Assembly (NCBI GenBank): GCA_028829895.1
Contig: CM054181.1
Coordinates: forward strand, 13,731,001 to 13,795,000
Reading direction: 5' to 3'
Length of the DNA stretch: 64,000 bases
DNA from: Sinotaia quadrata
Taxonomy: Eukaryota > Mollusca > Gastropoda > Architaenioglossa > Viviparidae
Shown here: in pieces, positions 10,166-25,100 of the stretch
Numbering within the stretch: the stretch's first letter is position 1
Layout of the letters: each line of letters starts with the position of its first letter
The notes under the pieces: generated by a model
The model's input: only the letters and a program-made list of their open reading frames with translations
The model's database searches: none
What the model was told of the DNA's origin: nothing
Translations under genes and position numbers: made by a program

Positions 10166-13100
10166 GTAAGTATGCGATAGAAATACAAATAGCGTGGATG
10201 TTTTGGGTAAAAAGGAATAGGTCGAAAATAATTTGATTTGTTCAATGCATCACTTCCAAATTCTGATGCTTTAAGAATTTATAATTGAAAAAAAATTCGG
10301 TATTTAATTTTCAATAGGCCTATCTATAGAAGAACTAGAAGCTTACACTGTTAGTGTTGTTACAGTTTAATATTTTGTAACCTAAAATGTAATCACGCAC
10401 TGCTAGTACTAGACAGTATGTTAAGTTTAAATCATTAAGTAAGACTTATATTGGTAATATCAATTATGAACTTCCTGATATATTTTAATATTTTACACTC
10501 AATAATTTAATTTGTTACCTTGGAGTTGGAAACAGTAAGAGTTTGATTCAATAAATAACATACGTGTTAATTAATAATTATTTAAAAATGTTACAGAATA
10601 CAACCTTGATGTTTGTTGTTGATAAGAATGATTTATCAAAGAAAGGTTTTAACAATATTTTTAGCAGAAATTTTTTTTATTTATTAAACAAATTATATTT
10701 TTAATAAAATAATTCTTTTGGTGAGTATATCATTGTCTTAATTGATATCAAACATGTCAGCTGTTAAAAATAAAAGCAATATAAACTGTAGTTCTTGCAC
10801 CCAAAACACCCAGCCAGAAATGTACATACACACAGACACACAAACACACCTATAGACTCCCAAAACACACCCAATCAAGCACAGCACACTGTGATGGGCA
10901 TGCCAATGAAAATGATTAGTATTATTAATTTACTCTTTCATAATTGCAAGTGATGAGAATCTTAATTTATTTTATTAATGATCATCTAGTAGACACCATT
11001 CGTCTCTCTCACTTGGCAGATATTTTGGCACTGTAAACATTTTCTCTCTTCCACAACATTAACAACATTTACAGTCACATAATCTTTCCATAGGTGGAAA
11101 ACTTCTTTCTAAAGAAGACAAATCTGACTTTAATCTATATTTAGCCCCCCCTCCACCCACTTTCTTCTCCAACAAAAGATTATCAGTATGCGTAAGAAGG
11201 ACAATAACTTTAACAATAAATTTATTAAATGAACAATCAAATATACATATGACAATTATAATGAAACAGATTACTTGACATCAATATTCCACGAACTCGC
11301 GTTCGGATAATTTTATATCTACACAGTCTATATATAAAAAAGTAAAGTTACACTTCAACAATAGATTATATAGTCAATACAAATTGCAGGTTAGTCTTTT
11401 CAGAGAATAGAAATGGAGTTATCAGAGGTAGGTAATTTAAAGTTTAATTTTTTTACATGACCTGGATTAAACATTACTTCAACAGTTTTCACTTGCTTTT
11501 GCAACAGTGTCACAATGTCTGTGTCAACATATGTCTCCCGCCACATGCGTGGAAAACACTGATGCCCTATTATATTTTCAAACGAACTTCATCGCTTTCC
11601 TGACCATGTCAGTTCCTTCAAGCAGAATATGATGATTACAGTAATTCTGGCAACTTCGATGTACTAGAATTCTCCTGATGTATCCAGTAAATGCATCAAA
11701 GTGTATAGCATACTCCTTATGCTTACACACTGCTATAGATGATCCTGTGCCTTTTCAGTCAAACAGATTTATGACCGGTGAACACGTGAAGGGTAACTGG
11801 GAACTTGAAAGTTGAAACTCGAAAGTGCAAGTGAAAGGCCACTTGTTCACTGCAAAATATGATTAAGAAGCAAGCACAAGTTTCCCGTTTATCACAATAT
11901 AACTCCATTCTGTCTTACAATCTATCCTCAACTTATAGTCTCCTGTAACAGTATTTATTAGTCTGATACATACACATGGAAAAATAAATACAGTGTATCA
12001 AACAATGTCAAGTGTTAACACACTATTGTTAGCAGCTTAGTTCAAACATTTGTAGAAATAAAAGTCAACTCACATAGTACATCTCTACATAAGCACAATT
12101 AAGACCTATCAGTAGTAAAAATGCTTGAAATGTTTCTAAGTCCATTCTCTCTCAACTCACCATTAAGCTAACGACTGCCTTTCAAAGCCAGACTTTCTCC
12201 TTGCCACTCAAATTGAAAGTGATCAGAGAACATAATTTTCTGCAGCAAGTAACAATTTAATCTAAGCCCATTACTGGTCTTGTTCCCATAAATAATAATC
12301 ATTGGATAATAGAAAATTACTCACTCAGTTTGCATTATGTCAGCAATCTAGAATGTTCTTGCCTCAAGCTGTTTATTTCAACTCAGACACTTTAAAAAAA
12401 TAACACCATAAGGAGTGCCCAAGTTTGGGTTACTCTGACAATTTAGCAATTTATATAAAAATAGGGAGAGGCAAATTTACACTGTCACACACACAGAAAC
12501 ACACTTGAATTAAAAAGTAAATTAACAAATATTTTTAATTCAAAGTTCTCCGAAAATTAGAAAATTAAAAAAAAAAAAGTGATATAGAAATTTGTTATAT
12601 GGATTTGGGGCCTTGATTGTGATGTGTTTATCAAAGCATATTAGTTTTATTACTTTCCCCCCCCCCACTTGCTTCACTAGTAAGTAGCATTATTTGTTAA
12701 TAATTAGTTTTGTACTTTAGTAGGGCAAAATAGCATTATTGATATGAATAAACTATTATTAATTATTCATTAATATTATTCTTATGATGCCAGGTTATTC
12801 TAAGTTGGTGTGACAGCTTGCCATTTGGTGGTGGTTTCATTGTTAAACAGCAAAAATAATTACTATATAATAATATTCTGAATTTAAGTTAAAAAAAAAT
12901 TCTGTTCCTGAAGGTCAGTAATGTTTACCTGTATTTCGACATATGTGTATTAGAACTGTTAGTGTTACAAATTGTATACAGTTTAGTTATTTATTTTTTT
13001 TTTTACAAGTTATTCACTGTTCTGTTATGAAACCATCTAGTTCTCACCTAGTATACACAAACCATATGGTATATAATAATCTACTCAGAGTTATGAAATT

Positions 13101-16100
13101 GTTTACTTCTGACTATGCAAACACAATCTTATGGCATGTAGTCATCAAAAAATTATTATATTTTCATGCTAGCATTTGCTAACTAGTAACCAAAGCTGGC
13201 AAGAGAGTCACCTTGTTTAATGATGCTGGTCACCTTTGTGACTAAAAATAGAAAAATTAAAGCTGGGAAAGTGGGGAAGGACATCTCAGAATATTGTTGT
13301 TAACAGTCTTATTCTGCTGATTTATAGCATCTATTCTTTTTTTTTTTTAAAATTAAAAAAGGGATAAAATGAAATATGTGAAGTTAAATGAAGTTTAAAA
13401 AAATTCTGACAATTTTCTCTCTGGCTGTCTAATTATCTGTTAAATTCTGTCTGTCTGTTGCCTCTTTCAGTCTTTTTTTTTGTTGTATGTATGGTACATT
13501 TTGTGTTGTTTAACTTGAACTATAAACCTAGGCAAAATACTTAGTCACAAGGGGTGGCCCAAAGGTGGGCAGGTGACAAAAGGTTTGCGACAACTGGCTA
13601 GACACAACCGGCTAGTGACAACTGACTTACACATAACTTACATCAGTAGAGTAAATTAGATAATTACTTAGGTTTTTTTCTGTTTAGCAAAATGTCGTAT
13701 ATCATATTATGCACAAGTCACTTGCCGTTCGCCAGTTATTGCTAGGCATGTGTCAGTAGCTAGTTGACATTTGCCACTTGTCGCCCGCTAAGTGTCGTTT
13801 GTAAAATGTCGCCCACCCATATGTCATAGAACCATCACAAGGCTAGGTGATGTCTTGAGACCACAAGTGTGTTGCAATTTACGAAAACCCAAATGAAATT
13901 TTGAACAATTCAATTGTTACTTGCTTTGTATTTGTACAGTAAAATTGTTGCATTTATAATAATAATGATAATAATAATAATACTACATGGTCATGCATTT
14001 TGGTTTCGTCCACATTTGACTTGGTGTCTTACCACTTTAAAAAAAAATGTCTATTACAGATTGCAGGGTTACATTGCCCACCTTTAATTTTAAATATATT
14101 TAGTTTTTAATTTTTATTTTTGGAACTTGGGCAATTTTCTTTTGATCACTGGAAGTAAAGTTCTTTATTAATATTAATTATTAGCTCTATTAGCTGAGTG
14201 TTTATCATCAGTATAGAAAATCCGATAGAGTGGGCTCAGTTCAAATTTTACAGACTCCTATATAGATGGCCTATATCAGTATATGATCAAAATTGATGAC
14301 ATCCAACCAAACAGATGGATGCTTAGGAAATTCTAACTAATTTAACTTGACTAGGAAATCAAGGAATGAACATAAAAGACTGATAATGATAACAGAATCA
14401 TAGAGTGATGTAAAGTGTTCATGAATGAAACTTAGAATTAAATAATGTAAAAGGAAATATGATGTTCCATTTTTCATGCAAAGGAGACAGCTATATTAAT
14501 TTTTACCATATCATTAAGCTGGGATTTGACATTTTGCATCACTGACATCTGATGTAAAATTAAGCAGATTGTTGCAGACCATACAAGTAAAATGTCAGAA
14601 ATAAAAATTGTAGGACTCGAATCATACTTGTATTGTTGTAATAGGATGTGTTGGTTTCATTTTGATAAGGTCAGTACTGCTGTGGTTTCTACCTCATTTT
14701 GAAATGAGGAATTCCCACAAATATATGTCCCACTTGTCTTATCACTAAAAATGTGATCAGAGTTTGCCCTACTGACCTTATAAGTTATACTATATAGCCC
14801 ATAATTTGTGGCACTCATAGTATGCATAAGAAATTAGTTGCTTTTTTTTTTACTCATTAGCTTGTGGTGATTTGGATGTAGCTACTAAGTCAGTATTCAT
14901 ACACTTGTTTGGTGTTTAATAAATATATATAGAAAAATAAAACTAATTCTTTAAATGTTTATAACTACTTCAAGTTGTAGATTTGAAATTTTACATTTGT
15001 TACCCGAGAATATTTCTCAAAGATATCTATATCAACTATTAAAACAGAATTATATATTGCTGTGTTAGCACTACTTTTATCTTTTTTGTGCATACAACTT
15101 GGACTTGGAGCTTAAAGTTAAAGTTATCAAAAATTGAAAATTTAGAGTGCATGATCCTAAATAAGTGAATGTCTCAAAATATTCTCATAACCTGGAGCAA
15201 CTGTCTTACATAGTTTTTAATCTGTGATGATTGATCCAAGGAGTGGTCAGATTATTTGCATTACAGGATGTTAGAGTAAACATAAATCTCTGGCACATTT
15301 TCATCAACACACACATATATTACATGACAAACCCAGACACATGGCTTTGTGCTACAGCTAATGATTTATTTCTGACAGCATTTGCAAGCACTTTGGTAAA
15401 ACTGTAGAAATACATGATGCTAGAATTGTTTGGATTAAGGTAGATTTGTAGATTTGCATTACTGACTTGTGTATATACATGTATGTTTATATATAAAGTG
15501 TGTTAGTATGGGTATGTGAGTGTATATATATGTGAATGTTTGATAATGATATTACATTACATGATAGTAACATTAACCATACTACGAATTAGCATGACAT
15601 TGGAGATAATTCTGATTGTGTGTTGTCAGGTCACAGCTTGAGCATAGAGTCCACACAACAGGTTTCCTTCAAGTCCATATTCCAACCTGCAGGTCCCTAC
15701 AACAGTGCCAAGACCTACTTCTGGCTCAAAAATGTCCCCATAGAGGTCAAGATTAATGAGCATGAGAGGCAGGAGCTGAAATTACTCAATCCCAATTTGT
15801 GAGTACTGGACATTTTGTAAGAAACAGAAACAAAGTAAGACTAAGAGCAACATAAACCTAGCATTTTTGTTAGAAATTGCCCCATAATGATGTTGCAATA
15901 ACATATTATGCAGGGTTAGGTTTTATTTTTCAGCACTCAAGGGCAAAAATTGAATAAAGTTAGAATTACTCTTGAGATTGCTACAATTCTAGGACCACAC
16001 TCAGAGAAAGGCACGTGATAACTATGACAGACTGAAGGAACAGCAAATTCCTGTCTCCCATCTTACATCTTATGAACTCTGGGGGGTTATGCTCATTGAG

Positions 16101-19100
16101 TGGAATGGCAGGTGTATTAAATTATTATTTTTCTCTCACTTTTCTTAATCATTGAATTCATGTAAATTGTAAGTTAAAGGTGCACATGACTCCACTTTAT
16201 TGCAGTGTTAACACAGGGTGAATTGTTATTTGGGAAGAGAGCTTTATTTAAATATTATGTTACCTCATGTGAAATGGTCACCATAAGGGTGCTTTGTTGT
16301 TAAACAGTCCACAATTCATTAAAAGAGTGCCGAAAAAATCTTTGAAGATTTATTTCTTTATTTTAAAAAATAATTGCAAACTGTTAAACTATTTACAATT
16401 TTAATTAATCAGTTAAAATTAGTTCGATGTAAAATGAAATATAATTCCAAACTTACTCCTAACAAGAATCAAATTTCAAGTGTTTTCTCTAAAAAATTTC
16501 CTGCAATTGTGAGCTACTGTCAGCATTATGGAAATGATAGCTGACACATATTAGTGTATTTTTAGTACATTTATACCACAATTATATCCTGGTTCATGCA
16601 AAAAAAAAAAAAATGAGTGCGTGAATAGGAAAGTTGGCAGTTTCAGAACAGAATGAAAGTAAAGAGTGCCAAGTGAAGCATGCAGACCTAATATACTTGC
16701 AAACCAAACATGCAGACACAAAGGTGTTCACCATAAGCAAACATAAATTTACAAAAGTACAAGTCAAGTTTGTGGCCCACATAACTAAATTAGTGCATGC
16801 AAAAAAAAAAAATCATTGACTGAAGAACCATGAATTATTTCTGAAGGATTTCACATAAAAATAATAGCTTTAGGTTCATTAGCATTACCTTTAAGTTCAT
16901 TAGCATTACCTTTAAGTTCATTACATTACCTTTAAGTTCATTAGCATTACCTTTAAGTTTATTAGCATTACCTTTAAGTTTATTAGCATTACCTTTAAGT
17001 TCATTAGCATTACCTTTAAGTTCATTACATTACCTTTAAGTTCATTAGCATTACTAGCAATAGCATGTGAAGTATCTCTGAAGGGTTTTACTTAAATAAA
17101 CTATTTTGCCTTCAATAACACATTTTTGCTGACAACTTTGCTGGCACCACTCTGTTCATACAACTATGCTCACACTACTTTCTTGATTCCCTTTGGCTGA
17201 CACAACTTTCCTGACACTACTTTACTGACAACTTTCCTGATAACTTTGTTGACACAACTTTCCTGATAACTTTTTTGACACAACTTTCTTGATTCCACTT
17301 TGATGACAACTTTCCTGATAACTTTGTTGACACAACTTTCTTGATAACTTTTTTGACACAACTTTCTTGATTCCACTTTGATGACAACTTTCCTGATAAC
17401 TTTGTTGACACAACTTTCTTGATTCCACTTTGATGACAACTTTCCTGATAACTTTGATGACACAACTTTGTGGATACAGCTTTTCTGATATCACTTTGCT
17501 GACACAACTTTTCTCATAGATTTAGTAGAATTTTTAGTGAAAGATTAGGAATGTTAAACTGCCAGTTTGATCTACATTTGATTTGATTGAAATTCTTGTG
17601 CAAAATAGTTCTGCCCCCTCCCCCCAAAAAAAACCACACAACAAAAATAACCTCACATGAGAAGGATTAGGAATATTACAGTGTCAGTTTCATATATATT
17701 TGAAAACACTTTTTTCAACCTATTCTCTGGATGTTTGTTTGGACTCTTAATACATAAAAAGCATAGTGGTATTGTAATGGTTAAGGGGAGAGTTTGCTAA
17801 TGAGTGAGGATAGGGGAGTTTGCAGAAAGTGAAGTGGTTAATGTTCTGGGAGTTTTGACATAGGGATGAGGCTGGTAGAATTGAGGCCGCCTTCCACACT
17901 TACCCTTCTCTCTTTGTCTTGTTGCATTTTTGTTGTGTATTGTACATCCTGCTGTCTCTGTTCATATTTTTATGTCCAATTTACTTTAGTGCTTTCTGAA
18001 GTAGTTGCACATTGGTGTTGCACTTTTATTTTTGTGTATTTAAATTGCTTTTACTGCATTGCATTTGGTGATCAGGCATTTTAATTACAATGTTTCATGA
18101 TTTCCCTTGGTCCAAGTTGGTTTTGCACTGTATTTTTATAATTGTAATCATCACTACCACCTGTATCATTATCACTTCACTCCACATTTTTTGGCCAGAT
18201 TCACCACTACTTTTACCTGCACTGCTCAAACACACACACACACACATGCACGCACGCACGCACGGTAAATGTAGTAACATTTACTTATATTCATCTGTCA
18301 TATATAAAAGAAAGTTTCAACTGATAAGCTCAAACACAGAGTTATCTACCTAAAGTGAAATGCTTTCACAAGTTGTTCAAAATGATGTCCTAGTTGGTAT
18401 AAAGTTAACACACCTGTCTTTTCCAAGGTAGGCACTCCTTGCTTCAGTTGAACATGATATTTTCTTGGCATTCTAGATGTTTGATGCAGTTTATAGACTG
18501 TCTTAATTCCCATGCTACAGTAAACAATCTATTTACTTGTCTGCCACCCTGACTACATACCATATATTTCTGATTAATTTACTCTTTTAAATTCAGTCAC
18601 TTGCTTTTAATGCAGAGAGAAATATTATTTGTACTTTATGAAAACAATCTGTTTCTTAAATTTTATTTTATTTTTTCAAATGAAAGATATTTAGTTGGCA
18701 GTATTATGGCAAATGAGTAAAGTAAATGAAAAAGTAGCAATGAGATAGAAATTACATGTACTAACAAATAGTTTTAAAATAATAACAAGAAATGTAATAA
18801 AGAAAGTTAACAAGATACAAATTACAGATACAAAGTCATCAACTGCAATTTTGCTACACTGTAGTCACTTTCTGAATGGGCACTCAACTTATGCACTGGA
18901 ATGACATCACAGTCTTGTAGACTTAGATCTGCCATAGTCAATGGCTCAGAATGTCCCACTCAAGCCAGGGACAATGTAATCAAGATAAACAGAAGGACTA
19001 CACAGGCAAGCAAAAACAGGCAGCTACAAAACTAGCAGCCGAAAATATAAACCCTGCAACACAAACAATTGCAAAGCCTAAGTGTCCAGTCAATTGCTCT

Positions 19101-22100
19101 ATTAATAAATACTAAGTTTGGCATAAGCCTCTGAAAGAAAGAAATATTAACATGTTCAAAATAAAACATAGCATATAACATCCTAATAAGACCTAACCAT
19201 TCATACAATACAAAGACGTTTTACCTTATGCAGCCAAGGGCTTTTGCTCTCATATACAACCTGTGGTCGGGAGGGACTATGATTCCAGTTGCCACCCAAA
19301 GACAATTTCAGAAATGAGTGACGACAAAATTTTGCTGTGGGACTTTTATCACCCTTGGGATCACACCTGCGTCTGTTAGACACACTTTCGATCTGACCAA
19401 TTGCTTAGCAATAACACGGATTATGCCTTTCTAATGACTTCTAAACACCTAGCTAACAATGCTTCCCATTGTATACCAAAGCACACACACATGCCGCAAA
19501 ATAATCTCTAGCTAGCTTATTGGCCATTGATCACGCAACAAACAACAAACACTCGATCACCTATCTGCCGCAAATATCAAACACTGGTCAATAAATCTAC
19601 CCCCATGCACACTCATTCTTCAGGACGCAATACGCTCATTTACAATAATGTTAAATGCAACAATGAAAATTTATATAAAATATATGGGAAAATTCCCCAT
19701 CATACAACAAGCCTCCAGTATTAATTTGATATATTAATATATTTTTTAAAGTTTGCTTTTTACCTTCCAAAACACTTTTTAATATAACCATTTTTCTGGT
19801 TTATTTCTGCTTAACAATCACTTCCAATATTTGCTGAGTTTCAATGAATAATTATTTCTGCTTGATGTCTTCTAACAATATTAATTATTTGCTGATACAA
19901 TTTGAGTTCAATGATGATTAATTTTCACAATATCTATCTATTGACTTTTGCTTCCAGAACTTGATTGACTAAATGTTTTATTTATGCCTAATAACATAAT
20001 TTTTTTTGATTTTGCATATACTAATAGACCTTGACATATTTTGATTGATTTACTTTCTTAATTTATTTCTGTTAATATTCATCTGCCAACTTTCATTGAT
20101 TTTGCAAATAGTATATTATTTCACAGTCAGTATTTATGGCTTTGAATCTTCCACCAGAAAATGTAACTTGGTATGCTTTTTATGTTGAGTGTAATGATGT
20201 GAACTACACATGTTAAATCACTAGTCAAAGAAAATTGTAGAATTTAATTCCTTCATCAGTCTCAGATTACAAAGTTTATGTTACATGATCTTTACCCATG
20301 AGATTTAAACATCAATGGGAAAATTAATGTCACATCAACTTGTTCCTTGTTATCGTGGCTCTAGGTAGTGACTGGATATTATTTATGCTACTACTTAGAA
20401 CTATTCATGACTCTCTTGCAGGTTTCGTGAGACATTTATTGTCTCTCTCAGACTTTATAATGGTCTTTAACATTTACTGGTATTTTAAAAGTGAATGACT
20501 TTTTGACATAACTAGATAATAAAAAAGCATATGATGCAGGGGTGTGTGATGATTAATGATTGAATTTGAAGACTTCTGTAACATGCCTTTTATGCTTTTG
20601 TTCACAGCTGATACATTTTGTATATCATCATGTAACATCATCTTTCTCAGATTTGGGTGATCCACTCTTTATAAATGATTGTGTTTTTGATATTGCTAGC
20701 TATTAGACAGCAATTACAGCAGTGGATATAGCCAATGGCTGTTTTAAAGACTCTACAACCCACCTTTTATACTTTTTATTAAGTGCTGGTACATATTTTT
20801 TCATATTATTAATTGTAAAATGAAAATTTTAACTCTATATGTAAAAGTATTTGACTAAATATGGATAAATTAAAACTTTGCTCAAATTACCCTTTTTGGT
20901 GTTCTTTAGTTTGCACATCCAAACTGTTGCCTTGGTTTTGTTGTTTCTTTGCCTGTATTGAAAGTTTTAGCCTGAAATTCCACTTTTTGTATCCCATCCT
21001 AACTTCTTTCAATCAAACAGTTCAGTCTGAAATTTCTTGTATATCCAGTCCTTTGTTCTAACAGATTAGTAGTATATTCATTTCATGAATCACACTGTTT
21101 AAAACTGAAACATAGAAGATTGCTTTGATTAAATAGTTTAATTTAATAGACATGGAGCAAAATTATCCTAGTTTATTGGTACAGATTGCCAGGTAGCATT
21201 CAGCATTTGCTCCCATCCCATTTTCATCCTCTCTATCCAATTTATTCTGCGTTTATCCTTTGTTAGCAGGTGACATCAAAACTGGTTCAGAATAAACAAT
21301 GCAGTTATCACAGGATAAATAGCCATAACATTTCTTTTGTTCTTTTCTTAAATGTCTACAGAGTGGTGAAAAAAAAATACATGTAAATATGTTTTGAATG
21401 CTCACATATATATATATAATTGCTTACAATCATGCATGCATGCTAACATGCAAACACACAAACATATTTATAAGTAAGTTGTTAGTTAAGTATTTCAAGT
21501 GGGTATCTGCATACATTTTACTGTTAGTGCTATATCTCAAAACACAATCTCAAATTTGCATAAACTTTGAAGGCCATGAATTAAATTCATTTGAAACATG
21601 TCTTTCCTGTCTTTGGAGATATTTTATTTAAATTTAAAAATAATTAGTTTTATTCACAACAAAAGAAAAATATTGATACATTATTTTCAGAAACACAACA
21701 AAAGAAAGTAAACATTATGCTTTTTACTTTTTGTTTAATTGTCAGCGCAAGTCATTATATGTTGTCAGTGAGTCATTAGCAGTTTATCAACATGAGTCAT
21801 TAGCTAGTTAACAACATGAGTCTTATCTAGTCATTAGCATGAGTCATTATCTACTTATCAGCATGCACATTATATATGAACATAGATATGTACATTTATT
21901 GAGTCAGTTATGCTGCACCCTGTTTTTTTATTGTATCTATTCAGTGACCTCGTTTCCTGCTTCATTATTTTGCATCTCTTCAGTGATCTCATTTCCTGTT
22001 TCTTTATTTACTTGTATCTCTTCAGTGATCTCATTTCCTGTTTCTTTATTTACCTTGCATCTTTTTAGTGATCTCATTTCCTGTTTCTTTATTTACTTGC

Positions 22101-25100
22101 ATCTCTTCAGTGATCTCATTTCCTGTTTCTTTATTTACCTTGCATCTCTTCAGTGATCTCATTTCCTGTTTTTTTTATTTACTTGCATCTCTTCAGTGAT
22201 CTCATTTCCTGTTTCTTTATTTACCTTGCATCTCTTCAGTGATCTCATTTCCTGTTTCTTTATTTACTTGCATTTATTCAGTGATCTCATTTCCTGTTTC
22301 TTTATTTACTTGCATCTATTCAGTGATCTCATTTCCTGTTTCTTTATTTACTTGCATCTCTTCAGTGATCTCATTTCCTGTTTCTTTATTTACCTTGCAT
22401 CTCTTCAGTGATCTCATTTCCTGTTTCTTTATTTACCTGCATCTATTCAGTGATCTCATTTCCTGTTTCTTTATTTACTTGCATCTATTCAGTGATCTCA
22501 TTTCCTGTTTCTTTATTTACTTGTATCTATTCAGTGGTCTGATTTCCAGTTTCTTTATTTACTTGCATCTATTCAGTGATCTTGTTCCCTCTTTTCTATA
22601 TTTTGGGTATCCAGTGATCTTTGTTTTTCATGTTTTCTGTATGCGCATTTATTTATTCAGTGATGTTTTCTTTATCATTATATTTGTTCAATTTTGTTTT
22701 CTTTATCATTATAGTTGTTCAATTTTGTTTTCATTATCATAAATCTCCTTACACCTTTTAATTGAACTAAGGATTGTACTCATACATCCATGTATGTACA
22801 AATGTATAGTCTGCACCCGTGTTGGGGATTCACACTACATGTTTATCTTATAATGTAACCTTTTCACCCTTTAGAAATTAGTCTTTTAATAAAGAATCTA
22901 TTTATTATTTTTTCCCCCAATAGTAGAAGCATGAAATACATCTTGCATTATAATGCTATAGTATAATGTATATTTACTGAATTAGTAATATAGTATTATA
23001 TTGTCACATATTCTGAGAAATTGTTTAATGTTTTATTTTGTTAATATTGGTAAAAATTCCACAGCAAATAATTTCTGTCTGCTATCTCAAATACATTTAC
23101 AGAAAGAGTAATATTAATTATAGATACTCTTCCACATGAATAAAGCTGTTAATATGACACAGTCATGAATTGATCCATTTGATAAAGTATACCTATGGGA
23201 AAAAGTGTTTGTTCCAGGTCTGCTATAGCTGGGTTGAGATATGTCACAAAACTTTGGCTTCTACTCGCCAGAGCTATTTAAAAAAAAAAATCTGTCCCGA
23301 GTGGTTTTTCAGGTGATAGTTGGGCCAAGGATGGCAACCATATTATTTACACATTAGTCAAGATTAGAGCTGAATTCTTTTTAAATGCCTCATTGTTAGA
23401 GTATAACTAATATGCTTATTCCTCTGTACTTACTGGTACATGTAATTTGAAAATTATGTTGTAACTTTTATTAATAAGACTACTTTATTAAAATATATGT
23501 ATACTGCATTGCTGAGGGTTATATTATTTGTTTCTATATGTTTTGAAACACAAACTTTATAGAAGGTGGACCCACTGATGGAGGGCAGTTGAGGGTGTGC
23601 GCCAAACTGGTGCAACCTTTTCCACATGCTTCTACCATCCCTCCTGCCTCCACCTTGAAGACAAGTGTGAGGCTGTGGGGTCCCACTGGGGCCTCACCCC
23701 CCCACTTTTTAGAAGGCAAGCACCTGCTGACAGAGGGCAGTAGAAGGTGTGTGCCAGACTGGTGTGATCTTTTTCACCCCCCTTCCACCAGCCTTCATAC
23801 CCTAACACAAGTGTGAGGCTGTGGGGTCCCACTGGGGCACTCCAGATTAGAGAACATCCTATGAAATAATCAATGCAAACACTGTAAACCGCTATCAGTC
23901 CCCAATGCCTTTTAGAAGGCAAGCACCCAGTGACAGAGGGCAGTTGAGGGTGTGTGCCAAACTAGCACCCATTGTCCACCTCAAACATGAGTGTGAGGCT
24001 GTGGGGTCCCACTGGGGCACTCCAGATCAGAGAATATTTGATGACAAAATGATTAAGGCAAGCTCCAGTGCTGATGTAAAATGGCTATCAATCCCCAGCC
24101 CTTTTAGAAGTTATATTTTTAGTTATGCCGTTGTATGCTTTTGTTTTAAAGTGTTTTAAAGAAAGAATTCTGTTAGTTTGAAACTATTTTTTTTAAAAGA
24201 ATTATTCATTTTTAAAAAGTTCATATTCAGTGTAGAATATTTTTACTGGATGTATTTGTAATTACATGTACTAAGTGTTTGAGAATTTAGCAGTTAGAAC
24301 AAATGGAGTAGTTTGAACTTGAGTTGCATTTGAGGTAATTATTTTTTTCATTTACAAATGAAAATCACTGAGGTGATAGGTAATTCAAGAACTTTCAGGA
24401 ACCTATTAAATGGTCACCTATAATTGGGAGAAGGGTCAGACCCTCTGGATTAATGAGACATGGAGGCTTAATTGTATGAAAGAGGAGACTTAGAGACTCT
24501 AAGTTGACAGTTTGTATCAATATTTAATTAGTGTTTAGTTTCACATGCTGCCACCAAACAGTTAATTATTGGACTTGTGTTTAGTGGTACATATTTTTTT
24601 TTTATCCAGTGAAAACAGCATTTTTATTTTAACCATTAAGGGGTGTTCTGTATTAAAGTGACTATAAAACCTCTATTTCTTTGACTGAGATGAGGAGACC
24701 AGAATTATTTTTTAATTGTGTTACATGGACAGCATCTCGTCTTTGTTTATGTTTCCATGTTAAAAAAAATAGTAACGTCTTTGTTTATGTTTCCATGTTA
24801 AAAAAAATAGTAACGTGTCTACTATTGTTTTGAAAGGCTGAGTGCTATGTCTACATTGTATTGCCCTGTATTGTTTACGTTCTCCATACCTTATACAATC
24901 TTGCATACAAACACATCAGCATACATAACCCTTGCATGCATAATAAAACAGCAAGACATATATATGCATGTCATACACTGTAACAAACAACAGACAGTTC
25001 CTAATCACAATCTTAAGGACAAATCACTAAGGGACTGAATAAAGTTGTGACAGCGAAGGCGCGATGTAGACGATAGTAGTTACACTAAAATGTTTCCCCA

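Larger units (their letters stand above)
10166..15629 (+). other. PLD intron 1 (5.46 kb)
   Basis: GTAAGT donor, TTGTCAG acceptor. Holds a dispersed element copy (10908-12487), a possible foldback element (13554-13830) and otherwise AT-rich sequence with short ATT/ATA runs and no coding signal. Confidence 0.9.

Noticed and set aside
18840..19720. Compositionally different block in intron 2 as a possible gene or tRNA
   Set aside because: No ORF with a recognisable product and no Pol III boxes found; noted only as a possible old insertion.
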